This document shows positions 1-9,767 of a stretch of DNA of 64,000 bases, piece by piece. The DNA lies in assembly GCA_038211475.1 (NCBI GenBank), contig JBBQVN010000003.1:17555-81554 (forward strand). Reading direction: 5' to 3'. Under the pieces are notes generated by a model that made no database searches, had not been told where the DNA came from, and was given only the letters and a program-made list of their open reading frames with translations. The stretch comes from JANYBT01 sp038211475 (GTDB lineage Bacteria > Acidobacteriota > Terriglobia > Terriglobales > Acidobacteriaceae). A program made the position numbers and the translations under genes. How positions within the stretch are numbered: position 1 is the first letter of the stretch; the number at the start of each line of letters is the position of its first letter.

Positions 1-1679
1 AGGGTCATGCCGTTTTCCGGATCGCCAGCCAGCACTTTGCGAAATTGTTCCTCGGCAAGATCGTATTTTTTCTGGCGCTCGTAAATCGATCCGCGCAGGA
101 AGGGGATGTACTGCTTGTCCTCTGGAGTATTGGAAAGTTTCTCAGCCTGGCTGAGGGCTTCGTCGGCCTCAGGAAATCGGCGCAGGCGGGTGTTCATCTG
201 GGCCAGCGTGACATAGACCTTGCGGTCTTCCGGAGTTCCGTTAAGCATGGCGCGAACGTCCTTCAGAGCCTGATCGGCATCGCCTTGGTCGGCCATCTGG
301 GCGGCGAGCGCCATGCGCAGTTCGCGATTATTGGGAAGCTTCACCAGCGCCTCTTTGGCGGTGGTGGTGGCGTTCTGCCAGTCTTTGGCTTCGCGATAGG
401 TGTCAATCAGTTGCTGGTAGCCGCGCACCGCGTTGTCGTCGCCGAGCGCGATGAGGCGGCGGAAGGTTTCGACCGCCAATTTGGTGTTGCCAGCATCGCG
501 GTAAATGGTTCCGAGGCGCTCAAGGAACACGGCGCGATTGCCAGTTTCTGCCGGAGTGTAGGTGGCTTTCTCGCCCTTCTTGAGCAAATCCTGCAGCGCC
601 TGCTCTGCCTCGTTATAGCGACCCAGAGATTGATAGACGGACGCCAGGTTGTAGGGCACCTCGATGGAATCGGGAACCATCTCCTGCGCCTTCTTTAGAT
701 TTTCCAGTGCCAGTTCAAACTGGCCCTGGCGACGATAGATTTCGGCCAGGCGCAGCAGAGTCTGGGCATCTTCGGGGTTGGCCTCGGCGACGATCTTGTA
801 CTGCTCCAGGGCGGCGGCGGTTTGGCCATCATTCAGCAAGTTTTGGGCCAAGCCGCGAACTGCGTCCAAGTTGTCGCTGTCGAGGCTGGTCGCGCGTTTG
901 TAGGCTTCGATAGCCTTTTTGTACTGCTTTTGCTGCTCGTAGGTGTATCCCAGGACAGCGTAAAGCTTGGTCGTGCGGGAGCCTTCGGGGATCGCATTCA
1001 AAGTATCCAGCGCGCGCGCGCCATCGCCTTCCTCGTTGTACAGCAGAGCGAGCGTGGTGACGGCTTCCTCCAAGGCGGGCTGCAGTTTGACCGCGGTCTT
1101 GAACTGGTCTTCGGCCTTCTGCAGATCGTTATTGAGACGGTAGAGGCGGCCGAGGAGGAGGCGATCCTCGACGCTGTCAGGCTGGAGCTGGGTAATTTGC
1201 TCGAACTGTTCGATGGCAAGTTTCAGGACGCTTTCGGAGCCCTTGCCGGCGGCGGCGTCTCCCAAGGAGCGGAGGTAGATGCGGCCGAGCAGGCGGCGGG
1301 CCTCCAGATTCGTGGGGTCGCGCTTGATGATGTCCTGGGCTTCGACCACGGCATCGCGGATGCGTCCGGTCTTGACGTACAGTTCAGCCAGTCCGGCGGT
1401 CAGGTATTGCGACGAGGGGTCGGCTTCGATAGCGAGGCGGTATTCCTTAATCGCTTTTTCCGCGGCACCTGCATCGCCATAAACTGCGGCCTGCTCTTCG
1501 TACACATGGGCCAAGGCGGAGTGGTAGTAGGCGGAAGCGCGATCAGGAGCTTGAGCGGGAGCGGAGGTGGGCTCGGTTTTGGGCTCGGCAGACGGAGTAG
1601 CGGGTGTTTGCGCGACCTGCGCCGCGGCCCAAGGCCCGGAGAGAGAAGCAAGTAAAAGAAGGCGAAGGATTCTGGTCAT
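1..1679 (-). CDS. Secreted TPR-repeat protein (partial, runs off left edge)
   Basis: An open frame on the minus strand starts at the ATG at 1679 and runs through the window edge without a stop, giving 559 codons with the C-terminus missing. It opens with a signal peptide (MTRILRLLLLASLSGPWAAA, cleavage expected near AAAQ) and an alanine/proline-rich spacer. The rest is a continuous array of tetratricopeptide repeats of about 34 residues; clear units include YNLASVYQSLGRYNEAEQAL and LLRLAEIYRRQGQFELALEN. TPR arrays are protein-binding scaffolds, and with a signal peptide this one should act in the periplasm or at the outer membrane. No enzymatic domain is visible. Plus-strand ORFs over the region are shadows. 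The purH stop lies 231 bp upstream on the same strand, so the gene probably has its own promoter. Confidence 0.85.
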   Translation of the reverse strand, partial: MTRILRLLLLASLSGPWAAAQVAQTPATPSAEPKTEPTSAPAQAPDRASAYYHSALAHVYEEQAAVYGDAGAAEKAIKEYRLAIEADPSSQYLTAGLAELYVKTGRIRDAVVEAQDIIKRDPTNLEARRLLGRIYLRSLGDAAAGKGSESVLKLAIEQFEQITQLQPDSVEDRLLLGRLYRLNNDLQKAEDQFKTAVKLQPALEEAVTTLALLYNEEGDGARALDTLNAIPEGSRTTKLYAVLGYTYEQQKQYKKAIEAYKRATSLDSDNLDAVRGLAQNLLNDGQTAAALEQYKIVAEANPEDAQTLLRLAEIYRRQGQFELALENLKKAQEMVPDSIEVPYNLASVYQSLGRYNEAEQALQDLLKKGEKATYTPAETGNRAVFLERLGTIYRDAGNTKLAVETFRRLIALGDDNAVRGYQQLIDTYREAKDWQNATTTAKEALVKLPNNRELRMALAAQMADQGDADQALKDVRAMLNGTPEDRKVYVTLAQMNTRLRRFPEADEALSQAEKLSNTPEDKQYIPFLRGSIYERQKKYDLAEEQFRKVLAGDPENGMT

Positions 1680-1864
1680 GAAAAATCTACTGCTCCCGAC
1701 TTGATAGCCATTGGATGCGAAAACCGCAGGGATAGCTACTGGAATTATTCTAACGCCAAAGCAGCGGGAGATTGGGCCTTTCCGGAGGATTGCAGCCATC
1801 GGGTGTTTGATAGCCGACAGGATGATCGTCATCATTCGGACTCGCGCAGGAATGAGTTGTCCGC

Positions 1865-1880
1865 GGGGCTAACAAGCCCC
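1865..1880 (-). terminator. Hairpin downstream of purH
   Basis: GGGGCT (1865-1870) and AGCCCC (1875-1880) form a perfect 6-bp stem with an AACA loop, 30 nt past the purH stop. No T-run follows, so it may be a weak terminator or an RNA-stabilising hairpin. Confidence 0.4.
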
Positions 1881-1910
1881 AGGCTTGGGCTCCGTGGGCC
1901 GCGGGGAATC

Positions 1911-3461
<1,551 letters not shown>

Positions 3462-3593
3462 GAAAGACCTCGGTAGCAAGGATGAAGGCGAAATTCTAGC
3501 AGGAAGCGCATGGGGAAAGGGGTGATGGCCGTCACGCCGGCAAAGGCAGGGGCTGAGGGGAGAGTGCCCGCTAAGGCCGACGGCGCGGTGCAG

Positions 3594-3941
3594 CTACTTG
3601 CTGCTGCCGGACGCCATCTTCTTGATCATGGCGAGGATGAGCTTGCGGTCGCTGTCGTTGAGATTGGTGGAATAACGGCGGATGCTGCTGAGGAAGCGGA
3701 TCTCGTCTTCGGAAAGTTGGGGCAGCCCCTTGGCGCCGTTGCTATGGCCATCGGCGAAGAACTGGGCCAGCGGCATGTCAAGCGCGCCAGCAATCTTGGC
3801 CAGGGTGTCGAGCGAGGGAATGGTATGGCCGTTCTCAACCCGCGACAGATAGCAGCGCAGCAAGCCGGTGCGCTTTTCGATGTCGCCTTGCGACATGCCT
3901 TTCTGCAGACGGAAGTTGCGGATGGTTTCGCCTATGTTCAT
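3594..3941 (-). CDS. XRE-family transcriptional regulator
   Basis: A 115-aa protein with a helix-turn-helix of the Cro/CI (XRE) type at residues 5-60: the first helices are IGETIRNFRLQKGMSQGDIE and the recognition-helix region is LRCYLSRVENGHTIPSLDTL. The C-terminal 50 residues are charged and helical (LSSIRRYSTNLNDSDRKLIL) and contain no cupin or peptidase domain. It is expected to bind DNA as a dimer. It is transcribed alone, with its own sigma70-type promoter at 3981-4009, and its targets cannot be read from the sequence. The flanking genes are on the same strand but separated by 130 bp or more. Confidence 0.85.
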   Translation of the reverse strand: MNIGETIRNFRLQKGMSQGDIEKRTGLLRCYLSRVENGHTIPSLDTLAKIAGALDMPLAQFFADGHSNGAKGLPQLSEDEIRFLSSIRRYSTNLNDSDRKLILAMIKKMASGSSK

Positions 3942-3980
3942 AAGTACGAAGTCGGCTCAGGGCTTAAGGGGAGATGTGGC

Positions 3981-4009
3981 ATCGTAACCATAGCGGCTAA
4001 GTCTGGCAA
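3981..4009 (-). promoter_or_regulatory. Sigma70-type promoter of the XRE gene
   Basis: On the minus strand, TTGCCA (4004-4009) and TACGAT (3981-3986) are separated by 17 bp, with the -10 about 40 nt upstream of the start codon at 3941. Inferred by match to the sigma70 consensus. Confidence 0.5.
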
Positions 4010-4063
4010 GCGAAAAATTTTTGGTGTACTAAGACGTGGGGCAGTTATCTACTTGACAACGGC

Positions 4064-4099
4064 GCGAAGCGGTGAATCATCAGCAGTCAGCCGCTTCGC
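4064..4099 (-). terminator. Long inverted repeat after the dienelactone hydrolase gene
   Basis: GCGAAGCGG (4064-4072) and CCGCTTCGC (4091-4099) form a perfect 9-bp stem with an 18-nt loop, 16 nt past the stop at 4116. No T-run follows. It is a terminator-like hairpin or, less likely, an operator for the neighbouring XRE regulator. Confidence 0.45.
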
Positions 4100-4115
4100 A
4101 CAATGCGAGGTTTCA

Positions 4116-4856
4116 TTATTCTTTCAAGTTTTCGGCGAAGAACGATTGGGTGCGTTTGGCGGCATCGTCGGCATCGGCCGCGCGGTAGCCCGCTTTATTG
4201 TTGGGGTTTTCGAAAGCATGTCCGGCGTCGGGATAGATTTTAATTTCCACTTTGTTGCCCTGCTGCTTCAGAGCCTGTTCAAACTTCTTCACGTCTTCCA
4301 CCGGGATGCCCTGATCCTGGCCGCCAAAAATCCCCAGCAGCGGGGCCTTGATCTTCTTCAGGCCAGCAGGATCGGTGGCGAGATGACCGTAGTTCATCAC
4401 CACAGCGCGGAGCGAGGGGTCGTTGAGCGCGAGGTCGAGCGAGTAACCGCCGCCCATGCACCATCCAATGGAGCCGATGCGGTCGGGGCGAACGGTGTGC
4501 TGCAACTTGAGGAAAGCGACGGCAGCGAGGAGGTCGCGAGTGGCGCGGTCTTCGGGCAAGCCGCGCATCAGCTCGTGGGCGACGTCCGGCGTGGTGGCGA
4601 CTTTGCCGCGATAGAGATCAATCGCTAACGTAACGTAGCCTTGATCTGCAAGCTTGGAGGCTTGCTCCTTCACCCAATCGTTGAGTCCCCACCATTCGTG
4701 AATCACCACGATTGCGGGAAAGGGACCGTTGCCGGCGGGCGAGTAGAGAATGCCGTTCACGGTATCGGGACCGGATTTGTAGGAGACGGGTTTGGAGTCG
4801 GCAGCGAAAGCGATGGTGGCGAAAATCAAGACCAGCGAGAGGAGGAGGGATTTCAT
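4116..4856 (-). CDS. Secreted dienelactone hydrolase family protein
   Basis: A 246-aa alpha/beta hydrolase with an N-terminal signal peptide (MKSLLLSLVLIFATIAFA, cut before ADS). The cysteine-nucleophile triad typical of dienelactone hydrolases is present: Cys in GWCMGGGY, Asp in GGQDQGIP and His in PDAGHAFEN. An oxyanion-loop motif HEWWGLN precedes it. The fold and triad suggest hydrolysis of a lactone or ester in the periplasm; the natural substrate is unknown and no chlorocatechol pathway genes are nearby. The ATG at 4856 is preferred over 4862 because GGAG lies 7 nt before it but only 1 nt before the upstream ATG. Monocistronic. Confidence 0.88.
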   Translation of the reverse strand: MKSLLLSLVLIFATIAFAADSKPVSYKSGPDTVNGILYSPAGNGPFPAIVVIHEWWGLNDWVKEQASKLADQGYVTLAIDLYRGKVATTPDVAHELMRGLPEDRATRDLLAAVAFLKLQHTVRPDRIGSIGWCMGGGYSLDLALNDPSLRAVVMNYGHLATDPAGLKKIKAPLLGIFGGQDQGIPVEDVKKFEQALKQQGNKVEIKIYPDAGHAFENPNNKAGYRAADADDAAKRTQSFFAENLKE

Positions 4857-5030
4857 AAGCATGCTCCAGAGCAGTGTCTAGCTTAACCCAAGTTTGCAGC
4901 GGCGGGCAGAGGAAGATCTCGCGGTTAGAATGTTCAGCCTTTCCCCGTGGGACCCAGTGACTCTGCGAAAACTAGTATGAGGTCGCGAGTAAATGGCCGC
5001 GGGCGGGCGTGGCTGAGCTTGAGGATGACA

Positions 5031-5065
5031 AACTGCAGATCCCTCGCAGCGCTCGGGATGACAAA
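5031..5065. repeat. Interspersed hairpin repeat, copy 1
   Basis: A 35-nt unit beginning AACTGCAGATCCCTCGC and ending CGGGATGACAAA. ATCCC and GGGAT pair within it. Two diverged copies occur at 39098-39133 and 39182-39215. Confidence 0.7.
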
Positions 5066-5254
5066 CGTGGCGGGGGTCGCTTCGGAGAGCAGGCCCTTGT
5101 CTTCGCTCAGGGTGACAAACTCGGATGGGAGGCTGCGGGCAACGGGGCGGAGACCCCTCGTTGCGGTCGGAATGTGGGACTCAATTTCTCCCAACGACGT
5201 GCACCCGCGCCCTTCTCGTCCCGCTTCACGCCCCGGAGGGGCACCCGAGAGTAG

Positions 5255-5274
5255 CCCAGCCCTTCAGCGCTGGG
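5255..5274 (-). terminator. Hairpin downstream of fabG
   Basis: CCCAGC (5255-5260) pairs with GCTGGG (5269-5274) across an 8-nt loop, 50 nt past the fabG stop. There is no T-run, so the terminator role is uncertain. Confidence 0.35.
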
Positions 5275-5323
5275 TATGCCGCCAATCTTTGCTTATCGGG
5301 CACGTGGTGGAATCGTCGACAGC

Positions 5324-6067
5324 TTATCCCATCAACATGCCGCCGTTTACGTTTAGCACGTGACCGGTGATGTAGGAGGCTTCTTCGGAGCTGAGGAAAG
5401 CCACGGCGCTTGCTACGTCCTCGGGCGTGCCGGTGCGGCCGAGCGGAACCATTCTGAGCGCATTTTGGCGGAACTCATCGGTGAAGCTGGAGGTCATGGC
5501 GGTCTCAATGAAGCCTGGGGAAACCGCATTGCAAGTGATGTTTCGCGACGCCACTTCGCGAGCCATCGCCATGGTAAGGCCGATCAATCCGGCCTTGGAA
5601 GCGGCGTAATTGGCTTGTCCGGCCTGCCCCGTCTGCCCAAAAACGCTGGTGATATTGATGATGCGTCCCCAACGCTGCTTGAGCATGGAGCCGATAACCT
5701 GCTGAATCGCGAGATAGGCGGAAGTGAGGTTGGTGTTGAGCACGGCGTCCCAATCGGCGCGTTTCATGCGCATTACGAGTTGGTCGCGCGTGATGCCCGC
5801 ATTGTTGACCAGGATGTCGATTTTGCCGAACTGGGAGATCGCGGCCTTGCAAGCGGTTTTGATCTGGGCTTCGTCGGAGACGTCCACGGTGAATGCGGCA
5901 GCGGTGCCGCCGGCGGTGGCAATCTGGGCCGCGACCTGGTCAAGTTTTTCCCGATTGCGCGCGGCCAGTGCAACGGCTGCGCCCGAGGCGGCAAGTTTCA
6001 GGGCGCAGGCACGTCCAATGCCTTGCGAGGCGCCGGTGATCAAGGCAACGCGTCCAGCTAAGTTCAT
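5324..6067 (-). CDS. fabG: 3-oxoacyl-ACP reductase (SDR family)
   Basis: A 247-aa classical short-chain dehydrogenase/reductase that should reduce 3-oxoacyl-ACP to 3-hydroxyacyl-ACP with NADPH in type II fatty-acid synthesis. Visible elements are the Rossmann motif TGASQGIG near residue 12, NNAG near residue 88, the catalytic Ser in NITSVFGQ, the YxxxK motif in YAASKAG, and SPGFIETAMT. The C-terminus GHVLNVNGGMLMG is typical of FabG. The ATG at 6067 follows a GGAG ribosome-binding site. The gene is monocistronic with a good sigma70-type promoter (6091-6118); no acp or fabD/F lies alongside, so a FabG paralogue with another acyl substrate is possible. Confidence 0.9.
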   Translation of the reverse strand: MNLAGRVALITGASQGIGRACALKLAASGAAVALAARNREKLDQVAAQIATAGGTAAAFTVDVSDEAQIKTACKAAISQFGKIDILVNNAGITRDQLVMRMKRADWDAVLNTNLTSAYLAIQQVIGSMLKQRWGRIINITSVFGQTGQAGQANYAASKAGLIGLTMAMAREVASRNITCNAVSPGFIETAMTSSFTDEFRQNALRMVPLGRTGTPEDVASAVAFLSSEEASYITGHVLNVNGGMLMG

Positions 6068-6090
6068 GAAGGTCTCCGTTGGAAGGAAGA

Positions 6091-6118
6091 ATTATAGACT
6101 GCTGTTTGTACGGCTCAA
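6091..6118 (-). promoter_or_regulatory. Sigma70-type promoter of fabG
   Basis: On the minus strand, TTGAGC (6113-6118) and a perfect TATAAT (6091-6096) are 16 bp apart. The -10 ends 23 nt before the fabG ATG. The best promoter match noticed in the window. Confidence 0.65.
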
Positions 6119-6186
6119 CGCTGGGAGCGGAAAGGTTTCCACATTGCGGAGCGGGAGAGGGGCAAGTAAGATTCCGGAAGTCCCCC

Positions 6187-7794
6187 ATGCCAGACGAACA
6201 TAAGGCCGCTCCCATCGCCGCAAATACCACAGAGACAGCGCCCGGGCCGTCCGCCGAAGTGTTCGCGGTGTATGGCGTGGAACCGGAAGTACAAGCCTAT
6301 GCGATGGCGAAGTACTCGCGGTCGGCGCTGTCGATGAAGGAATCGCTGAAGGAAATCAGCCAGCAGAACGCGGAGAAGTTTCTCAACACATTTTATTTTC
6401 AGTATGGGCACCGGTCGATTGCGGACCTGGCGCACATCGCGCTGGCGGTGGAGCGATTGTCACTGCTGGCCGCGATTGCGGTGGTGGATGAGGACCGCTG
6501 GGATGGCCAGGAACGCTCGACGCGCTACCAGGATTTCAAGAAGAGCGGATACTTTACGCCTGAGTTCGGCGACGATGGGCAGGGGCGGGCGCTCTTCCAG
6601 AAGACAATTACCGACCTGTTTGCTCATTACGAACACGTTTCCGAGCGCATGGCCCAATATCTGATTGCGATCACGCCGCGCCCCAGCGAGATGAAGCAGG
6701 AAGCCTACGAGCGGACGCTGCGGGCGCGCGCTTTCGACATTTCGCGCTACATGCTGCCGCTGGCCACCAACACATCTCTGGGCGAAATCGTGAACGCGCG
6801 GACGTTGGAAAATCAGGTGGCACATTTGCTGTCGCACCCGCACTGGGAAGTGCGGCAGTTGGCGGCGAAGATGAAGGCGGCGGCAATTTCGCCGGCGTAC
6901 AACGTGAAGACGGAGGCGATGCAGGCGCTGGTGGAGGCGATTCGCGCGGCGTCGCCGGAACTTGGAGAGCGCGCGGAGCGGGAACTGTTGCGGGAAGTGC
7001 GGGTGGCGCCGACGCTGGTGAAGTACGCGGATCCGAATGTGTATGAACTGGAAACGCGGCGGGAATTGCGGCAGGCAGCGGCGGAGTTGATGAAAGGCGC
7101 GGCGATCGAGGCGTCGCCGGGAGTGGACTTACTTGATGATGAGTCGGACCATAAGCCGGGCCGTGAGCCGCTCGCTGTAGAACTGGCGACGACCCTGCTT
7201 TATCAGCATTGCCATTATTCCTACCGGCAACTGCGGGGGGCGGTGGAGGCGGTGGGTGAGGCGGCCCGGCAGGAAATCATCGACCTCGGCTTGCGCCATC
7301 GCGGGCGGCACGACGAGATGCCGCGTGGATTCCGCGTAGGACAACAATTTCGTTTCGACATACTGATGGATATTGGCGGATTCCGCGATATGCACCGGCA
7401 CCGGCGTTGTGTGCAGATCATGCAGGATTTCACCACGGCGCATGGCTATGACACGCCGGAGGAGTTGGCGAAGGGGGGCGCGGGAGTGGAATATTCGGAC
7501 GCGATGGCGAGCGCGCAAGCCGCAGTGAAACAACTGGCTGGATACCCGGGGGAGGAAGCGGAAGAGAATTCGCAGTACCTGATCCCGTTGGCTTTCCGCA
7601 AACGCACTTTGTTCAAGATGGATTTCGCCGAGGCCGTTTACATCTGCGAGTTGCGTACCGGGCCGGCGGGACATATGTCTTACCGGCGGGTGGCGTATGC
7701 GATGTACCAGGAAGTGGCGAAGAAGTATCCAGCGCTGGCAAAGAATTTTCGAGTGCATGACGTAAATGAGCCAGTGGATTTGTTGAAGCGGTAG
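6187..7794 (+). CDS. ThyX-like (FAD-dependent thymidylate synthase family) protein, two-block form
   Basis: A 535-aa protein, about twice the length of ordinary ThyX (about 220-250 aa). It contains two ThyX-like blocks. The first (about residues 60-125) has QYGHRSIADL and WDGQERSTRYQDF, matching the HxS and ExSxRY parts of the family. The second (about residues 390-450) has FRDMHRHRRCVQIMQDF, which carries the RHR part. The single-domain signature RHRxxSxNExSxR is therefore not found intact in either half. Such long forms are annotated as ThyX in acidobacteria (established practice); whether this one methylates dUMP is inference. The ATG at 6187 (MPDEHKAAPI) is preferred over the ORF's upstream start because the upstream residues overlap the fabG promoter. 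Monocistronic. Confidence 0.75.
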   Translation: MPDEHKAAPIAANTTETAPGPSAEVFAVYGVEPEVQAYAMAKYSRSALSMKESLKEISQQNAEKFLNTFYFQYGHRSIADLAHIALAVERLSLLAAIAVVDEDRWDGQERSTRYQDFKKSGYFTPEFGDDGQGRALFQKTITDLFAHYEHVSERMAQYLIAITPRPSEMKQEAYERTLRARAFDISRYMLPLATNTSLGEIVNARTLENQVAHLLSHPHWEVRQLAAKMKAAAISPAYNVKTEAMQALVEAIRAASPELGERAERELLREVRVAPTLVKYADPNVYELETRRELRQAAAELMKGAAIEASPGVDLLDDESDHKPGREPLAVELATTLLYQHCHYSYRQLRGAVEAVGEAARQEIIDLGLRHRGRHDEMPRGFRVGQQFRFDILMDIGGFRDMHRHRRCVQIMQDFTTAHGYDTPEELAKGGAGVEYSDAMASAQAAVKQLAGYPGEEAEENSQYLIPLAFRKRTLFKMDFAEAVYICELRTGPAGHMSYRRVAYAMYQEVAKKYPALAKNFRVHDVNEPVDLLKR

Positions 7795-7853
7795 ATGGGC
7801 GGCTCGGGCGGCGGTCAAGAGCGAGGGGCACCTTGCGAGTCAATCCCCAAGGT

Positions 7854-7906
7854 CACACAGTTCGCTTTTTATTCGCTCGTGTGATATGCTCACCCGAACT
7901 GCTGTG
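7854..7906. promoter_or_regulatory. Inverted repeat upstream of recA
   Basis: CACACAGTTCG (7854-7864) and CGAACTGCTGTG (7895-7906) share a perfect CAGTTCG/CGAACTG core separated by 30 nt, with further CACA/TGTG pairing. It lies about 80 nt before recA. It could be an operator pair or an RNA hairpin; it does not match the Gram-positive or E. coli LexA consensus. Confidence 0.35.
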
Positions 7907-7982
7907 ATGTACGGCACTACGACCAGGGCAAGGTCCGGTGTAGGCTACAAGAGTCCTCATTCAACAGCAGCAAGGAGCAATC

Positions 7983-9092
7983 ATGATGGCCGATGAACGC
8001 GCGAAGGCGCTGGACCTAGCACTCTTACAGATTGAAAAGCAGTTTGGCAAAGGCTCGATCATGCGGTTGGGGTCGAAAGGAGCGATCGTCCCCATCGCAG
8101 TGATTTCGACGGGCGCGATCTCGTTTGACGCGGCACTGGGCGTTGGCGGCTTCCCGCGCGGGCGCGTGATTGAGATTTTTGGGCCGGAGTCTTCCGGCAA
8201 GACCACTATTGCCCTGCAGGTGATTGCAGAGGCCCAGAAGACCGGCGGCCTGGCTGCGTTCGTTGATGCCGAACACGCTCTCGATCCCGCATATGCCAAG
8301 AAGCTGGGTGTGGACGTGGACAACCTGCTGGTGTCGCAGCCCGACTATGGCGAGCAGGCGCTGGAGATCGCCGAAGCGCTGGTGCGCTCGGGCGCGATCG
8401 ACGTGCTGGTAGTGGACTCGGTGGCGGCGCTGGTTCCCAAGGCCGAACTGGATGGCGAAATGGGCGACAGCCACATGGGTTTGCAGGCGCGGCTGATGTC
8501 GCAAGCGCTGCGCAAGCTGACCGGCATTGTGTCGAAGTCGCGGACGTCGCTGGTATTCATCAACCAGATCCGCGAAAAGATCGGCGTCATGTTTGGCAAT
8601 CCTGAAACCACCACCGGCGGCCGGGCGTTGAAATTCTATTCGTCGGTGCGCATTGATATCCGCCGCATTGCCGCGATCAAAGACGGCGACGTGGTGACGG
8701 GATCGCGGACGAGGGTGAAAGTAGTGAAAAACAAAGTGGCTTCGCCGTTCCGAGAGGCCGAGTTTGACATCATGTACGGCGAGGGCATATCGCGCGAAGG
8801 CGACTTGATTGATATCGCGGTGGCCAACAACATTCTGGAGAAGTCGGGCTCGTGGTTCAGTTACAAGAGCGAGCGGATCGGGCAAGGACGCGAGAACGCC
8901 CGCACCTTCCTGAAGGAAAACAAAGACGTGATGGCGCGCCTGGAGGCCGAAGTGCGCAAAGCTCTGGGGCTGACGACGAATGCAGCGGTCCCGGTGGCCG
9001 AGGTCGAACCGGTGCAGGCGGCGGCAGGCGGGCGGGTGACCACCATGCCGAGTGCGGCCGATGCGGCAAAAGCAGCCGCAGCCAAGCGGTAA
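7983..9092 (+). CDS. recA: Recombinase RecA
   Basis: A 369-aa DNA-dependent ATPase that forms filaments on single-stranded DNA, carries out strand exchange and stimulates LexA-type autocleavage. Walker A is GPESSGKTT near residue 66 and Walker B is VLVVDSVAAL. The loop regions EMGDSHMGLQ and INQIREKIGVMFGNPETTTG are intact, as is GGRALKFYSSVR. The N-terminus ALDLALLQIEKQFGKGSIMR is canonical. The C-terminal tail is alanine-rich rather than strongly acidic. AAGGAG at 7972-7977 serves either the ATG at 7983 or the one at 7986. Its 5' region is long (188 bp) and contains an inverted repeat that may be regulatory. Confidence 0.98.
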   Translation: MMADERAKALDLALLQIEKQFGKGSIMRLGSKGAIVPIAVISTGAISFDAALGVGGFPRGRVIEIFGPESSGKTTIALQVIAEAQKTGGLAAFVDAEHALDPAYAKKLGVDVDNLLVSQPDYGEQALEIAEALVRSGAIDVLVVDSVAALVPKAELDGEMGDSHMGLQARLMSQALRKLTGIVSKSRTSLVFINQIREKIGVMFGNPETTTGGRALKFYSSVRIDIRRIAAIKDGDVVTGSRTRVKVVKNKVASPFREAEFDIMYGEGISREGDLIDIAVANNILEKSGSWFSYKSERIGQGRENARTFLKENKDVMARLEAEVRKALGLTTNAAVPVAEVEPVQAAAGGRVTTMPSAADAAKAAAAKR

Positions 9093-9100
9093 TGGGTTGT

Positions 9101-9128
9101 CCCACCCCGCGAAAGCCCGCGGGGTGGG
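9101..9128 (+). terminator. Hairpin downstream of recA
   Basis: CCCACCCCGC (9101-9110) and GCGGGGTGGG (9119-9128) form a perfect 10-bp GC-rich stem with an 8-nt loop, 8 nt after the recA stop. A T-run is lacking; a C-run follows. Likely a transcript 3'-end hairpin. Confidence 0.55.
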
Positions 9129-9230
9129 GCAGTCCCCCCGAGCTAAAAAGCGAACAACAATTGCCATCCGCGTTTCCCGCCGACTAGAATGGTTCCTTCC
9201 AGCCACATCCCCTTCATCTGGAGAGGACCA

Positions 9231-9767
9231 TTGAAGCGCGTCACCGCCATTTATCCCGGATCGTTCGACCCGCCCACTAACGGGCACGTGGACCTGATTG
9301 ACAGGGGCAGCAAGATTTTCCATGAGCTGATTGTGGCGGTGCTGCGCAATCCCGAGAAAGAGCCCATGTTCAGCGTCACCGAGCGCCGCAACATGCTGGA
9401 GGAGCTGACCGCACAATACAAAAATGTGCGGGTGGATACCTTCGATGGTTTGATGGTGCACTACGCGGTGCAGGTGAAATCCACTTGTGTGTTGCGGGGC
9501 ATTCGCGCCATCAGCGACTACGAGTACGAACTCCAGATGGCTTTGATGAACCGCAAGCTATGTCCCGAACTGGAGACCGTTTTCATGATGCCCGCCGACA
9601 AATATTCGTACATCAGCTCGCGACTGGTGCGGGAGGTGGCGCAGGCGGGAGGGCCGGTGAACGGCCTGGTTCCGGAATTGGTGGACCAGCGCCTGCATGG
9701 CAAGTTCGACCCGGCGCACCGCTTCAACCAGCCCATCCCTAACAAGCCAAGGAGATCCAAGTCATGA
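9231..9767 (+). CDS. coaD: Phosphopantetheine adenylyltransferase
   Basis: Transfers AMP from ATP to 4'-phosphopantetheine, the penultimate step of coenzyme A synthesis. The nucleotidyltransferase signature is near the N-terminus (AIYPGSFDPPTNGHVDLI, with the TxGH motif), and YSYISSRLVREVA is the C-terminal ISSxxxR motif. With a TTG start at 9231 the protein is 178 aa, close to the usual 160-165, and begins LKRVTAIYPGSF, as family members do. The upstream ATG at 9189 would add 14 unconserved residues. A purine-rich GGAGAGGA at 9220-9227 precedes the TTG. The 3' end overlaps the next gene by 4 bp (ATGA), indicating translational coupling. Confidence 0.95.
   Translation: MKRVTAIYPGSFDPPTNGHVDLIDRGSKIFHELIVAVLRNPEKEPMFSVTERRNMLEELTAQYKNVRVDTFDGLMVHYAVQVKSTCVLRGIRAISDYEYELQMALMNRKLCPELETVFMMPADKYSYISSRLVREVAQAGGPVNGLVPELVDQRLHGKFDPAHRFNQPIPNKPRRSKS

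Larger units (their letters stand above)
4863..5323. other. Non-coding gap with hairpin repeats
   Basis: No credible gene. Small overlapping ORFs on both strands have repetitive low-complexity translations and no start signals. The stretch holds a copy of an interspersed hairpin repeat (5031-5065), degenerate relatives of it up to about 5130, and a small hairpin just past the fabG stop. Confidence 0.7.

Noticed and set aside
45..1655. Long plus-strand ORFs in the first 1.7 kb
   Set aside because: They are antisense shadows of the minus-strand TPR protein, whose signal peptide and repeats are unambiguous.
4934..5370. Small ORFs on both strands between the dienelactone hydrolase and fabG genes
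   Set aside because: Their translations come from repeat sequence (LAALGMTN-like text), they overlap each other, and none has a ribosome-binding site.
8025..9461. A 478-codon minus-strand ORF opposite recA and coaD
   Set aside because: Histidine/arginine-rich antisense translation with no family features, opposite two certain genes.
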